This document shows, piece by piece, positions 47,635 to 56,600 of a stretch of DNA of 64,000 nt. The stretch is from Gammaproteobacteria bacterium 53_120_T64 (GTDB lineage: Bacteria > Pseudomonadota > Gammaproteobacteria > Pseudomonadales > Porticoccaceae): contig MAAT01000028.1 of the NCBI GenBank assembly GCA_002162815.1, forward strand, positions 62,001 to 126,000, given 5' to 3'. Position 1 is the first letter of the stretch, and every line of letters begins with the position of its first letter. Below the pieces are notes generated by a model. That model saw nothing but the letters and a program-made list of their open reading frames with translations, was not told the DNA's origin and searched no databases. Both the position numbers and the translations under genes were made by a program.

Positions 47635-49179
47635 TCAAGGTGTCTGTTTTGGCGCCGGCGCGGGCCGTACAAACACCGGGTTTTGCGCCGCTTGACGGCG
47701 GTACAAAATATCGAGGGGCACCGACTGGCCACACTCGGTAACAATACGCGCATGACTGCGGTTTAGTTCTCTGGGCTCGCGCACCCCGCAGGAGTGAGCA
47801 ATGGTGCCGACTTCCTTTTCCATATTGGCGACATAGTTCGCCACGCGACTAGCCTTGTCACCGGGGTCTAGCCCCTGCTGAAGATCCTTGTCGTGGGTAG
47901 TAACCCCGGTCGGGCAGCTATTTTTATTGCATTGCAGCGCCTGTATACAACCCAGCGCGAACATGAAACCGCGCGCCGACACCACAAAATCGGCGCCGGC
48001 GCACAGCGCCCAGGCAACATCGGCCGGGGTAATGAGCTTGCCGGCAGCAATCAGATGGATGCGCTCTCGCAAGCCGAATTCCTCCAGCTTGTCGCCAACC
48101 ATCGGCAGGGTTTCGCGAATATTCAAACCGGCACTGTCGAGCAGGCTTTGCGGCGCGGCCCCCGTACCGCCGTCACCACTATCCAACGTAATAAAGTCGG
48201 GGGCAAATTGTTCGACACCGCGCCGTTGAATCGCCAGGCAGAGCTCATCAAAAAAGCTGGTGCCACCCACCACCAGTTTAAAGCCCACCGGTTTTCCGGT
48301 CAGCTCGCGGACATGGGCCAACAGGGTTAGCAGCTGGTCGACATTGCGAACATCGGCGTGGCCATTGGGGCTAATCGAATCCTTACCCATCGGGATACCC
48401 CGAGTCGTGGCGATCACCTCCGTGACCTTAATACCCGGCAAGATGCCACCCTTGCCGGGCTTGGCACCCTGACTTAATTTAATTTCAAACATTTTTACCT
48501 GCGGGTGCGCAGCTACGCCAAGTAGCTTTTTATCATCCAGGCGGCCCGACTCATCGCGCACCCCGTATTTTGCTGTGCCAATTTGAAAGACGATATCGGC
48601 CCCGCCCTCGAGATGATAGGGCGAGAGCCCGCCCTCACCGGTATTAATCCAGCAACCGGCTGCGGCTGCACCCCGCGATAGCGCGCTCACCGCCGGTTGT
48701 GAAATAGCGCCGAAGCTCATCGCCGAGACATTAAAAAAGGAGGCCGTAACAAAGGGCTGGTGGCAGTAGGGGCCAATGGTCACAGCCTGTGCGGCGGCGG
48801 AGTCCTCAGCCAGTGTCGGAAAGGGATCACTGACAAATAATACCGCGCCGGGCTCATTGATATTCTTGGTCGAGCCGAAAGCCACGGTGTCATCGATACT
48901 TTTCGCCGCGCGATACACCCAGGTACGCTTAGCGCGATTAAAGGGCATTTCCTCTCTATCCATCGCGAAAAAATACTGCCGGAAAAATTCGCCCAGATGC
49001 TCAAAGAAATAGCGGAAGCGGCCGACTACCGGGAAATTTCTACGGATGGCATGCTTGGTCTGGCGCGTATCGACAAAATACATATAGAGAAGGCTCAGCA
49101 CACCGGCACCCAGTATGACGGCGAGAAGGTCGATAAAGACCTTTATTAAAAACAAGGAATACTCCTCAAAACCGCTCAT
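47635..49179 (-). CDS. FMN-binding glutamate synthase family protein (membrane-anchored)
   Basis: A 514-aa protein with one N-terminal membrane helix (about residues 8-32) followed by the FMN/iron-sulfur domain of glutamate synthase large subunits. Motifs are SFGAISQPAVSALSRGAA, TGEGGLSPYH, LSQGAKPGKGG, VTEVIATTRGIPMGKDSISPNGH, DSGDGGTGAAPQ and QCNKNSCPTGV (two cysteines of a cluster site). It lacks the glutamine amidotransferase domain, so it is not a complete glutamate synthase; the electron donor and substrate are unknown. ATG at 49179 with GGAGG upstream. Confidence 0.92.
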   Translation of the reverse strand: MSGFEEYSLFLIKVFIDLLAVILGAGVLSLLYMYFVDTRQTKHAIRRNFPVVGRFRYFFEHLGEFFRQYFFAMDREEMPFNRAKRTWVYRAAKSIDDTVAFGSTKNINEPGAVLFVSDPFPTLAEDSAAAQAVTIGPYCHQPFVTASFFNVSAMSFGAISQPAVSALSRGAAAAGCWINTGEGGLSPYHLEGGADIVFQIGTAKYGVRDESGRLDDKKLLGVAAHPQVKMFEIKLSQGAKPGKGGILPGIKVTEVIATTRGIPMGKDSISPNGHADVRNVDQLLTLLAHVRELTGKPVGFKLVVGGTSFFDELCLAIQRRGVEQFAPDFITLDSGDGGTGAAPQSLLDSAGLNIRETLPMVGDKLEEFGLRERIHLIAAGKLITPADVAWALCAGADFVVSARGFMFALGCIQALQCNKNSCPTGVTTHDKDLQQGLDPGDKASRVANYVANMEKEVGTIAHSCGVREPRELNRSHARIVTECGQSVPLDILYRRQAAQNPVFVRPAPAPKQTP

Positions 49180-49363
49180 CAAACCGCCCTCCACTGTGCC
49201 AGTATTTGTTTTAGTCTGTTGATATCAGCCTTTTTTTACAAGACTTTTATAGAGCGGCGCAAGCCCATTGCCTCCCGGAAAATAAACTCACCTTTGCCAA
49301 CCCGACGGTCGAGCGCACTGTTAACATAATCAGGTCTTCGACCAGCAACCGAGCTATGCCCCT

Positions 49364-50743
49364 TTGACTTCAGCCAAAAACACCTTTGCCACGAATACTG
49401 TACGCATGGCAAAACTGGCCCTGCCCATTACTATTGGGCAACTGGCCATCGTCGGCATGAGTGTCACCGATATTATTATTGCCGGGCGCCTCAGCACCGA
49501 CGACCTGGCGGCAGTGACCCTGGGTAGCACCGTATTTAATCTCTCCATCATGCTGGTGATCGGTATTATTCTCGGCAACGGCCCGCTTATCGGCCAGCTG
49601 TATAGCGCCGGTAAAACCCGGGAACTGCGCCGGCAGTTTCAAAATTGCCTGTGGCTGTGCCTGCCCCTCGGCCTACTCAGTAGTCTGCTTATTGGCGTGG
49701 GAATATTCTTCCTGCCGCAACTCGACAGCCCCGCCCCTATCAATAACATTGCCATCAACTACCTGCTACCGATGATTGGCAGTGCCTTTCTGCTGCCCTA
49801 TATCATGGCCTTTCGCACCACCTTTGAGAGCATGGGCCAAGCGCGCACGGCGATGACATTCAACCTGATGGGCTTTGTCATCAATATCCCCCTTGACTAC
49901 CTTCTGGTAATGGGAGGAGGGGGGATGCCCGCCCTCGGTGGCGCCGGTTGTGGTTGGGCAACATTCGGTGTCTCTCTGTTTATTGTCGGCGGGGAAGCTC
50001 TCTACGCTCGCCGGGCGAGCACCTTACAGATCTATCAATTATTGCGGGGCGGGCAAACCTTCGACCGCCGGCCGATCGTCGAAACCCTGCGTATCGGCCT
50101 GCCCATTGGCGGCGCCATACTGGCGGAGGGCGGCTTCTTCCTGCTGATTCCGCTCCTCGTCGCCCACCTCGGTGCCGTCACCGTTAGTGGCCACTCGGTG
50201 GCGATATCCTTCGACTGGATGATGTTTATGGTGCCCATGGGTATTTCCCAGGCCATTTCAATACTGGTTGCCCACGAGCTAGGCCGCCAGCGAGCCGTTC
50301 GGGCGCGTAGCATTTGCGCCACCGGGCTCTGCCTAACGGCCATCATTGCCCTCGCGCAGGGGGCCTTTGTGCTGCTCTTTCGCCATCAAATCGCCGCCCT
50401 ATTTACACCCGATAAGGCGGTACAAGAGCTTGCCGCATCACTATTGGTCTACGCCGCCATATTTCGTGTTTTTGACGCCATCAACATCGGTGGCAATGGC
50501 GCACTGCGCGGCTATAAGGATACTCGCATTACCCTGGTACTGGCCTTTGTCGGTTATTGGCTCATCGGCTTTCCGCTGTCCTACTCCCTGGCCTTGACTG
50601 ATCTGTGGGGGCCGCCACTGGGGGTTGAGGGTTTCTGGGTAGGCATGGTCATCGCACTGATGTTCACCTCTAGCCTGACCGGCAGTCGCGTCTATTTCAC
50701 ATCGCAAAATGCCGTGCTAAAATCGAGGGCTGCGAAAGATTGA
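49364..50743 (+). CDS. MATE family multidrug efflux transporter
   Basis: A 459-aa inner-membrane MATE transporter with 12 hydrophobic helices in two similar halves. It begins with KLALPITIGQLAIVGMSVTDIIIAGRL and has the family segments GNGPLIGQLYSAG, NLMGFVINIPLDYLLVMG and, in the second half, ISQAISILVAHELGRQRA with FDAINIGGNGALRGYKDTR. Na+- or H+-coupled export of cationic drugs is the family role. The start is uncertain: TTG at 49364, or ATG at 49406. Neither has a good ribosome-binding site, and an out-of-frame ATG at 49356 stops at once. Confidence 0.92.
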   Translation: MTSAKNTFATNTVRMAKLALPITIGQLAIVGMSVTDIIIAGRLSTDDLAAVTLGSTVFNLSIMLVIGIILGNGPLIGQLYSAGKTRELRRQFQNCLWLCLPLGLLSSLLIGVGIFFLPQLDSPAPINNIAINYLLPMIGSAFLLPYIMAFRTTFESMGQARTAMTFNLMGFVINIPLDYLLVMGGGGMPALGGAGCGWATFGVSLFIVGGEALYARRASTLQIYQLLRGGQTFDRRPIVETLRIGLPIGGAILAEGGFFLLIPLLVAHLGAVTVSGHSVAISFDWMMFMVPMGISQAISILVAHELGRQRAVRARSICATGLCLTAIIALAQGAFVLLFRHQIAALFTPDKAVQELAASLLVYAAIFRVFDAINIGGNGALRGYKDTRITLVLAFVGYWLIGFPLSYSLALTDLWGPPLGVEGFWVGMVIALMFTSSLTGSRVYFTSQNAVLKSRAAKD

Positions 50744-50885
50744 CTCGCCACAGCACATCGAGACGGGCTACAACAGGGAAATCGCGCCAGGCAATAGCCA
50801 CCGATCGCTTCACGGGGCCGCCATCGCGACAAAGTTACGATCCTTTAAGGGCTCGCTAATCCACCCCATTGACCTGGAGTTCACG

Positions 50886-51305
50886 GTGAAAGCACTCAAG
50901 CCAGACAACGCTGCTCTACATGACCTCCTAACCCAGCCCATTAAAGCCAAGGTGGAAAGACGGCAAGCCCAACGCCCGCCCCGCTCCGCCTACACCGCGC
51001 TTGCCAAGGTCTACGATATTGTCAATCAGGCGACCATCGGCTATATCGCCGATATATCCACCAATGGCTTTATGTTGTTTTCCGGCCTTAACCTACCAGT
51101 CGATCAACGGCGCCTGGTTTCCGTCGACCTGCCCCACCCAAAAAGGGGGCAAACCACCATTCAGCTCGGCCTGCGCATCGTCTGGAATAAACCCGACCAC
51201 GACAATCAAAACTTACAGTCCTTGGGTTGTGAAATCATGGCCATTGAGCCCGCCGCCAAACTCAGCTTACTGCGCTCATCCCTGGCCTATAGTTACAACA
51301 CTTAA
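50886..51305 (+). CDS. PilZ-domain protein (GTG start)
   Basis: A 139-aa single-domain PilZ protein, a probable cyclic di-GMP receptor. The binding motifs RxxxR (RQAQR) and DxSxxG (DISTNGFML) are both present, about residues 26-30 and 57-62. The beta-barrel follows. GGAG lies 6 bp before the GTG at 50886. It stands alone downstream of the MATE gene, with a 142-bp gap. Its target is unknown; two GGDEF-containing proteins are elsewhere in the window. Confidence 0.86.
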   Translation: MKALKPDNAALHDLLTQPIKAKVERRQAQRPPRSAYTALAKVYDIVNQATIGYIADISTNGFMLFSGLNLPVDQRRLVSVDLPHPKRGQTTIQLGLRIVWNKPDHDNQNLQSLGCEIMAIEPAAKLSLLRSSLAYSYNT

Positions 51306-51572
51306 ACGCCCTTAACATCAGCCATCAGTGGCAGGGCTCGATACCTTAGACGCCGTCTCTAGTAATCCGTCCCAGAGACCTTTGCCTTGCAGTCGCGTGT
51401 ACGAAGCAGTACCGTAACGAGATAAATAACAATAAATCATCCATAAGGCTCGGGTTACATCTATTCGCTAGATAGAGCACACCTTGTAGTATGCAACGCA
51501 GTTTCGTTATAAAGAATGTTGGTTAAGGTTATTGGCCAGATGTAATCCTGCCCGCCACGCAGGAGTTTCAGC

Positions 51573-53282
51573 ATGTCCACCTACGACACGATTATTCAAA
51601 ACGGTATTATTTTTGACGGCACCCGCATCCCCCGCTACAAGGGCGATATCGGTATTAAAGATGGCATTATTGCCAAAATAGGTCGCCTCGACAGCGCCGA
51701 TGCCAAGCAGGTGCTCGACGCCGAGGGCAAGCATGTTTGCCCCGGTTTTATCGACCTACACACCCACTACGATGCACAAGTTTTTTGGGATCCCTACTGT
51801 ACCCTGTCGGGCTGGCACGGCATTACCTCGGTGGTTATCGGCAACTGCGGCTTTGGTTTTGCCCCGGTAAAACCCGAGTTGCGCGAGCGCTCTATGCTGT
51901 CGATGACACGGGTAGAAGCCATCCCCCTTGAATCGATGAAAGAGGGCATGCCCTGGGATTGGGTAACCTTTCCCGACTATCTCGACAGCCTCGACCGCAC
52001 CCCCAAGGCCATCAACATTTTGCCCTATGTGCCTCTGGTACCCCTGCTGATCTGGGTGATGGGTATGGAGCGTGCAAAAGCCGGCGCCCTGCCAACACCT
52101 GAAGAAGAGGCAGAAATCATTCACGTACTCGAAGAGGCGATGGATGCCGGCGGTTGTGGCTGGTCGGCCCAGCGTCTGGCCCCGGGTTGTGGTGCCGATA
52201 TACAGCGCGACTACGACGGTACGCCGATGCCCACCGACGTGATGCACAACGAGACCTGTATTGCCCTCGCCAAGGTGCTCGCAAAACGCAACGAGGGCTT
52301 TATTCAAATGACCATGCTCAGTGGTAATGAGCCTGAGAAAGATCGCGCCCACATGGAAGAGCTGGCCGAGATCAGTGGTCGACCCGTGCTTTATAATGTC
52401 GTGCAAGCCAATGCCAGCGATCCCAGCGTGCACCGCGACGCCCTCAAATGGCTCAATGAATGCCATTCTCGCGGCAACAAGGTTTACGGTCAGGGCCTAA
52501 CCACAGACGGTGGCTTTAACTTTTCCCTCGACGAGTGGAACCTCTGGGACGACTCCGAGGCCTGGCGTCATGTCACCACCGGCACCTTTGAAGAACGCCT
52601 AGCAAAAATGGCTGACCCAGCGCTGCGCCAGAGCCTAAAAGACAATCCCCCCGGGTTTTCCGCCACCGGGCCACTGGAAGATACCGTGCTAATACGCACT
52701 AACTCCGACCTGTTCGGTGAATTTAAAGACCATAAACTCAGTCTGATTGCGGAAAAAACCGCTAAACACCCCGTCGACGCCATGCTCGATATCGCTGTCG
52801 GCACCAACCTGAAGGCCGAATTTTTTGCCTCATTGCCCAGCGCCGGTAACCTCGAATACATGAAGGAGATTATTGACGACCCCTTTATTACCTTTGGTGT
52901 TTCTGACGGCGGCGCCCACACTCGCTTTCTGACTGCCGGGCGCTATCCGACCGAAGCCATTGTCACCTATGTCCGCGAACATAAAATGCTGTCCCTTGAA
53001 GATGTTCACTGGCGTCTGAGTACCTTACCGGCGTCCCTCGCCGGCTTTAAAGACAGAGGCCAAATCAAAGAGGGGGCACCGGCAGATATCGTCGTTTACG
53101 ATTATGAAAACCTCGAGGTGCTGCCCGCAGAAATTGTCCACGATATGCCCGGCAATGAATGGCGCCGCGTACAAAAGGCCAAGGGCTATAACTATGTACT
53201 GGTCAACGGCGAAGTCATTCTTGAAAACGACAAGGAAACCGATGTCTATTCGGGGCGCCTATTGCGCCACGGTGATGGCTGA
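51573..53282 (+). CDS. Amidohydrolase family protein, D-aminoacylase-like
   Basis: A 569-aa metal-dependent amidohydrolase of the N-acyl-D-amino-acid deacylase family. It has the metal-binding HTH in GFIDLHTHYDAQVFWDP (about residue 65), a GNCGFGFAPV segment with Cys, and the C-terminal catalytic Asp region FGVSDGGAHTRFL. The family includes D-aminoacylases and dihydroorotase-like proteins; a large sublineage with HGITSVVIGNCGFGFAP occurs in marine and steroid-degrading bacteria. CAGGAG precedes the ATG at 51573. Strong terminator follows. Substrate unknown. Confidence 0.92.
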   Translation: MSTYDTIIQNGIIFDGTRIPRYKGDIGIKDGIIAKIGRLDSADAKQVLDAEGKHVCPGFIDLHTHYDAQVFWDPYCTLSGWHGITSVVIGNCGFGFAPVKPELRERSMLSMTRVEAIPLESMKEGMPWDWVTFPDYLDSLDRTPKAINILPYVPLVPLLIWVMGMERAKAGALPTPEEEAEIIHVLEEAMDAGGCGWSAQRLAPGCGADIQRDYDGTPMPTDVMHNETCIALAKVLAKRNEGFIQMTMLSGNEPEKDRAHMEELAEISGRPVLYNVVQANASDPSVHRDALKWLNECHSRGNKVYGQGLTTDGGFNFSLDEWNLWDDSEAWRHVTTGTFEERLAKMADPALRQSLKDNPPGFSATGPLEDTVLIRTNSDLFGEFKDHKLSLIAEKTAKHPVDAMLDIAVGTNLKAEFFASLPSAGNLEYMKEIIDDPFITFGVSDGGAHTRFLTAGRYPTEAIVTYVREHKMLSLEDVHWRLSTLPASLAGFKDRGQIKEGAPADIVVYDYENLEVLPAEIVHDMPGNEWRRVQKAKGYNYVLVNGEVILENDKETDVYSGRLLRHGDG

Positions 53283-53303
53283 TTAAATCAGTTCACCAGC
53301 CAT

Positions 53304-53340
53304 AAAAAAGGCCGGGGTTATCTCAGCCCCGGCCTTTTTT
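53304..53340. terminator. Bidirectional intrinsic terminator
   Basis: AAAAAAGGCCGGGG (53304-53317) pairs perfectly with CCCCGGCCTTTTTT (53327-53340) around a 9-nt loop. It separates the convergent amidohydrolase and SDR genes. Confidence 0.92.
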
Positions 53341-53389
53341 ACTAACACCAGGCCTATCAATAGAGGCCTGGCGACGTGAGTACTGCCGC

Positions 53390-54139
53390 TTACTGCGCGC
53401 CCCAGCCACCGTCGACAACAAACTCAGAACCGGTGATAAACGCCGCTTCATCAGAGCTCAAGAACAGTGACATGGTGGCGATATCAATGGGGCGACCCAT
53501 TTTCGCCATCGGGGTCGAGGCAATAATCGCCTTCATCTGCTCCTCACCCATGGTTTTAGCCAGCGGCGTTTCGATAATTCCGGGGTGTACCGAGTTGACC
53601 CGAACACCCTGCTGGGCATATTCCAAACCCGCCGATTTGCTCATCAAGCGCACCGCACCTTTAGCACCGTGATAGGAAATCATGCTCGGCGTACCGATAA
53701 TGCCGAACAATGATGAGATATTAACGATGGCGCCGTTGCCCGACTTTCTCAACGCGGGCATACAGGCCCTCATGCCCAGCCAAACGCCAGTTTGGCAAAT
53801 CGCGACCACGCGGTTAAAACCTTCCAGCGTCTCCTCTTCAACACCGGTGAAATTACCAACACCGGCATTGTTGACCAGGGTGGTAATGGCGCCGTATTTC
53901 TCAACCGTCTGGCTGGCGACATTTTCCCAATCGGACTCGCTGGTGACATCCTGGCGGATAAAGAGGGCATCACCGCCCTCACTCTGAATTGCCGCAACTA
54001 CCTTGGCACCAAGTTCTTCCTGAACGTCGGTAATGACGACCTTGGCTCCCTCGCGTGCAAAAAGGTGCGCATGCGCCTCGCCGATGCCGCTGGCACCGCC
54101 GGTAATAATAGCTACTTTACCCTCAAGTCGATTACTCAT
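53390..54139 (-). CDS. Short-chain dehydrogenase/reductase (SDR)
   Basis: A 249-aa classical SDR. It has TGGASGIGEAHA, NNAGVGNF, Ser in NISSLFG, and Tyr-Lys in YHGAK. The DV after beta-2 (ITDVQEE) indicates likely NAD preference. Family relatives include cyclopentanol- and 3-hydroxysteroid-type dehydrogenases, which share the ISSLFGIIGTPSMISYHGAKGAVRLMSKSA pattern. Convergent with the amidohydrolase gene. Substrate unknown. Confidence 0.93.
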   Translation of the reverse strand: MSNRLEGKVAIITGGASGIGEAHAHLFAREGAKVVITDVQEELGAKVVAAIQSEGGDALFIRQDVTSESDWENVASQTVEKYGAITTLVNNAGVGNFTGVEEETLEGFNRVVAICQTGVWLGMRACMPALRKSGNGAIVNISSLFGIIGTPSMISYHGAKGAVRLMSKSAGLEYAQQGVRVNSVHPGIIETPLAKTMGEEQMKAIIASTPMAKMGRPIDIATMSLFLSSDEAAFITGSEFVVDGGWGAQ

Positions 54140-54377
54140 CGTGCTCTCTTCCTTTATTGTGAATTTTTTTTGACCAGCCTAGTGATACAAAGCTATCGAG
54201 CGCTGGATAATTAATCTATCCGCACAGTGTGCGTCATCCTGAGGCCAAATTTCAACTCAGCACGGTTTTTTTGTGGCTAGCGATTAAATTACCGGACCAC
54301 AAGGTGGTGACAGACATTAGCACATAGTGCCCCATGCCCTGTCGCGACACAGGAGGAGGCTTGCTCAGCTGGGCAGG

Positions 54378-54704
54378 CTATTTATTTTTTATCGGCAGTA
54401 CTTTCCAAAGGCGGGCCGCTCTACACTGACACTGATTACCGGCGACCATCAACCGCGAGACACGAAATTCAATACTTCCAGCGGACTCCAACATCGGCAC
54501 AAAGTAATCCCGCAGCGCCGCAATACCGACAATATCCGCCAGCGGGCCATTGCCATAGACAATGTCCGGGGCGAAGGCATCGATAGGGGCCCTCACCAAA
54601 GCCTCGTTGCGAATTTCTACGATTAATTGATCGGCGCCAATTTTTGGCACAACAGCATTTCCTAGAACAGCTATGGCAATAATCTCCTTATTTTTATTAA
54701 ACAC
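54378..54704 (-). pseudogene. Possible degraded SnoaL/limonene-epoxide-hydrolase-like gene
   Basis: A 108-codon open frame whose middle (NEALVRAPIDAFAPDIVYGNGPLADIVGIAALRDYFVPML) resembles SnoaL-like or NTF2-fold small proteins. It lacks the expected helix linking the first helix to FAPDIVY, and the C-terminus (RAARLWKVLPIKNK) does not fit the fold. An AAGGAG sits before non-start codons ATT ATT GCC, with only a GTG at 54704 ahead of it. I read it as a decayed gene, not a functional one. Confidence 0.4.
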
Positions 54705-54808
54705 ACTAACGGCATCTACTTAAGTTAGATGGTTCTACCCATCCTTGCCAAACAATCCAACGACGAATACCATCGAGAGAATAATAATCAATTAATAACG
54801 AAGTTTTT

Positions 54809-55150
54809 ATGGTTAAGCTAGTTCTTATTCTACGAGCGCTTTTACATTTATATGTCATGGCTGTGGTGCTCGTTACCGACCCCGCCCTATCGACATTTTT
54901 CGACATCCTCGGCCAGCCTGAATCCTTGGCCTTTGCCACAACCTCCAATCTATTACTGGGATTTGGTCTTTTTGCTTTAGTTATTTATTTCTTTGAACGC
55001 TCTGTCAAATCGGCGGCCATTTGGTTTACATTTCTCAACTTATTCAGCAAGCCTACTGGCGCGGTCTATTTATTATTAAACATGGGCAAGATTCAATCAC
55101 GCCTCGAGAACTCGAAGCCCAACACCCCGCACCAAGAAGCAGCAGCCTAG
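54809..55150 (+). CDS. Small hypothetical membrane protein
   Basis: A 113-aa protein with three hydrophobic stretches (about residues 4-22, 42-62 and 66-90) and a charged C-terminal tail (NMGKIQSRLENSKPN). I do not recognise the family. No clear ribosome-binding site is visible before the ATG at 54809. It is flanked by the possible SnoaL-like remnant and an inverted repeat. Coding is supported by length and by membrane-type composition only. Confidence 0.6.
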   Translation: MVKLVLILRALLHLYVMAVVLVTDPALSTFFDILGQPESLAFATTSNLLLGFGLFALVIYFFERSVKSAAIWFTFLNLFSKPTGAVYLLLNMGKIQSRLENSKPNTPHQEAAA

Positions 55151-55164
55151 GAAAACCAATACGG

Positions 55165-55210
55165 ACGTTAAAAATCAAAGCCCTATTTTCCAGGTTTTAA
55201 TTTTTAACGT
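55165..55210. repeat. Long imperfect hairpin downstream of the small membrane protein
   Basis: ACGTTAAAAAT (55165-55175) and ATTTTTAACGT (55200-55210) are perfect inverted copies. The intervening AAAGCC/GGTTTT pairs extend the stem. There is no T-run after the 3' arm, so it is not a standard terminator. It may act as a 3' mRNA hairpin or a protein-binding site. Confidence 0.55.
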
Positions 55211-55296
55211 CACCTTCCGGGGTACTTTATTCACCCTGCAGTGATGCCCTACAAACAATCAAAAATATTTTCTACTGCAAATTCAAGACCCTCAAC

Positions 55297-56313
55297 TTAA
55301 GCCTTAATAATCGCCATCTGTTTGGCCAGCACATCCGCCGGCAAACTGTTTTCCAGTGTCAGCCTGTCCACCAAATTGCCGTAGCGGGCTTTCATTTTCT
55401 CGGCAACCTGTAGCGGCTCACCGACGACAGCAAAGGTTTCAAGCATCTCATCACTAATCAAATCCGGCATTTTGTCCCAGCCGTTATTCTTCGAAAGGTG
55501 GTTCAGTTTCGGGTGTAAATCCTGCCAATCGTGGCATTCCAGTACGGTCTTATAGGCCGGGGTCGAGGCATAGAAGGAAAGGCGATATTTGACCATTTGT
55601 TTACAGGCCTCGAATTCTTCTTCGGTTTGCCCGGTGACCACAAAGGGCGGCAGGGAAATTTCAAAATCACTGCGCGATTTACCCTTTGCCGCCAGCGTTT
55701 CATTTATATTCGGCAGGATGCGCTCTTCAATGAATTTTTGCGTGCTAAAAGTGTGGACTATCAAACCGTCGGCATCCCGTGCGGCGGTTTGCAGCATCTT
55801 CGGACCCACCGCAGCCATCACCACCTTGGGGCGGCCATATTCCGTATTTTTCGGCGTAAAGTCGGGCGTCATCAAGGTGTGGGTATAGCAGTCACCACGA
55901 AAACCCAGCGGCTCGTCGTCATACCAGCAATCCCATATCGCATGCAGGGAGCGGATAAACTCACTCATCTGCTTGGCCGGGCCATGCCAGGGCATACCAA
56001 AGCGCTTGGTCACATGCGCTTTAATTTGCGAACCCAAACCGAGAGTAAAGCGCCCCTTAGAGTAGGCATTTAAATCGTGGGCCGTGTAGGCGGTGGTCAT
56101 TGGGCTGCGCGCGAAGGCCACGGCGATGCCAGTGCGCAGTTCGACTTTTTTGGTAGCGTCGGCGCCCATGCCGACGATGAGGAAGGGATCATTTTGTATC
56201 TCGGCGGTGACCACGCCATCAAAACCCTGACCTTCAAAGGCCCGGTAACCGACCTTAATCGAATCAATATCGTCCATCTTGTCACCAAAACTAAAACTAC
56301 TATCAATTTTCAC
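55297..56313 (-). CDS. LLM-class flavin-dependent oxidoreductase (F420-type TIGR03617-like)
   Basis: A 338-aa luciferase-like protein. It opens with KIDSSFSFGDKMDDIDSIKVGYRAFEGQGFDGVVTAEIQNDPFL and has TAYTAHDLNAYSKGRFTLGLGSQIKAHVTKRFGMPW, the pattern of the TIGR03617 family. That family was named after F420 homologues in actinobacteria, but gammaproteobacteria generally lack F420, so FMN is more likely here. Divergent from the AraC regulator across 287 bp, which makes it a candidate target. Substrate unknown. Confidence 0.88.
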   Translation of the reverse strand: MKIDSSFSFGDKMDDIDSIKVGYRAFEGQGFDGVVTAEIQNDPFLIVGMGADATKKVELRTGIAVAFARSPMTTAYTAHDLNAYSKGRFTLGLGSQIKAHVTKRFGMPWHGPAKQMSEFIRSLHAIWDCWYDDEPLGFRGDCYTHTLMTPDFTPKNTEYGRPKVVMAAVGPKMLQTAARDADGLIVHTFSTQKFIEERILPNINETLAAKGKSRSDFEISLPPFVVTGQTEEEFEACKQMVKYRLSFYASTPAYKTVLECHDWQDLHPKLNHLSKNNGWDKMPDLISDEMLETFAVVGEPLQVAEKMKARYGNLVDRLTLENSLPADVLAKQMAIIKA

Positions 56314-56600
56314 TTATAAACCCCTGTTATTTTTGTCTGCGTCGAAGTGTCGGCTTAGTGTACAAAAAGCGCTGCACGAAAACCTCAAGCGTCGTCAGCG
56401 ATTGCCCCAATACCCCGCCCCTAAGCGGCCGTAGATAACAAGCCCTAGGGGCAAAGCTGTAACAATCTGTAGCAAGTAATCCATGCTTTTATCAGCTACA
56501 CTAAGTCTCGGGTGCAGCTTACACGCGATAATAGACCCCCGACTTCGGGCGCTATAGACAACGATTTTTAGCTAGCGACCCACTGGAATTGACCCTACTT

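Noticed and set aside
51756-52466. Open frame of 236 codons antisense to the amidohydrolase
   Set aside because: His/Gly-rich sequence typical of reverse-strand translation of a real gene; the plus-strand protein is clearly recognisable.
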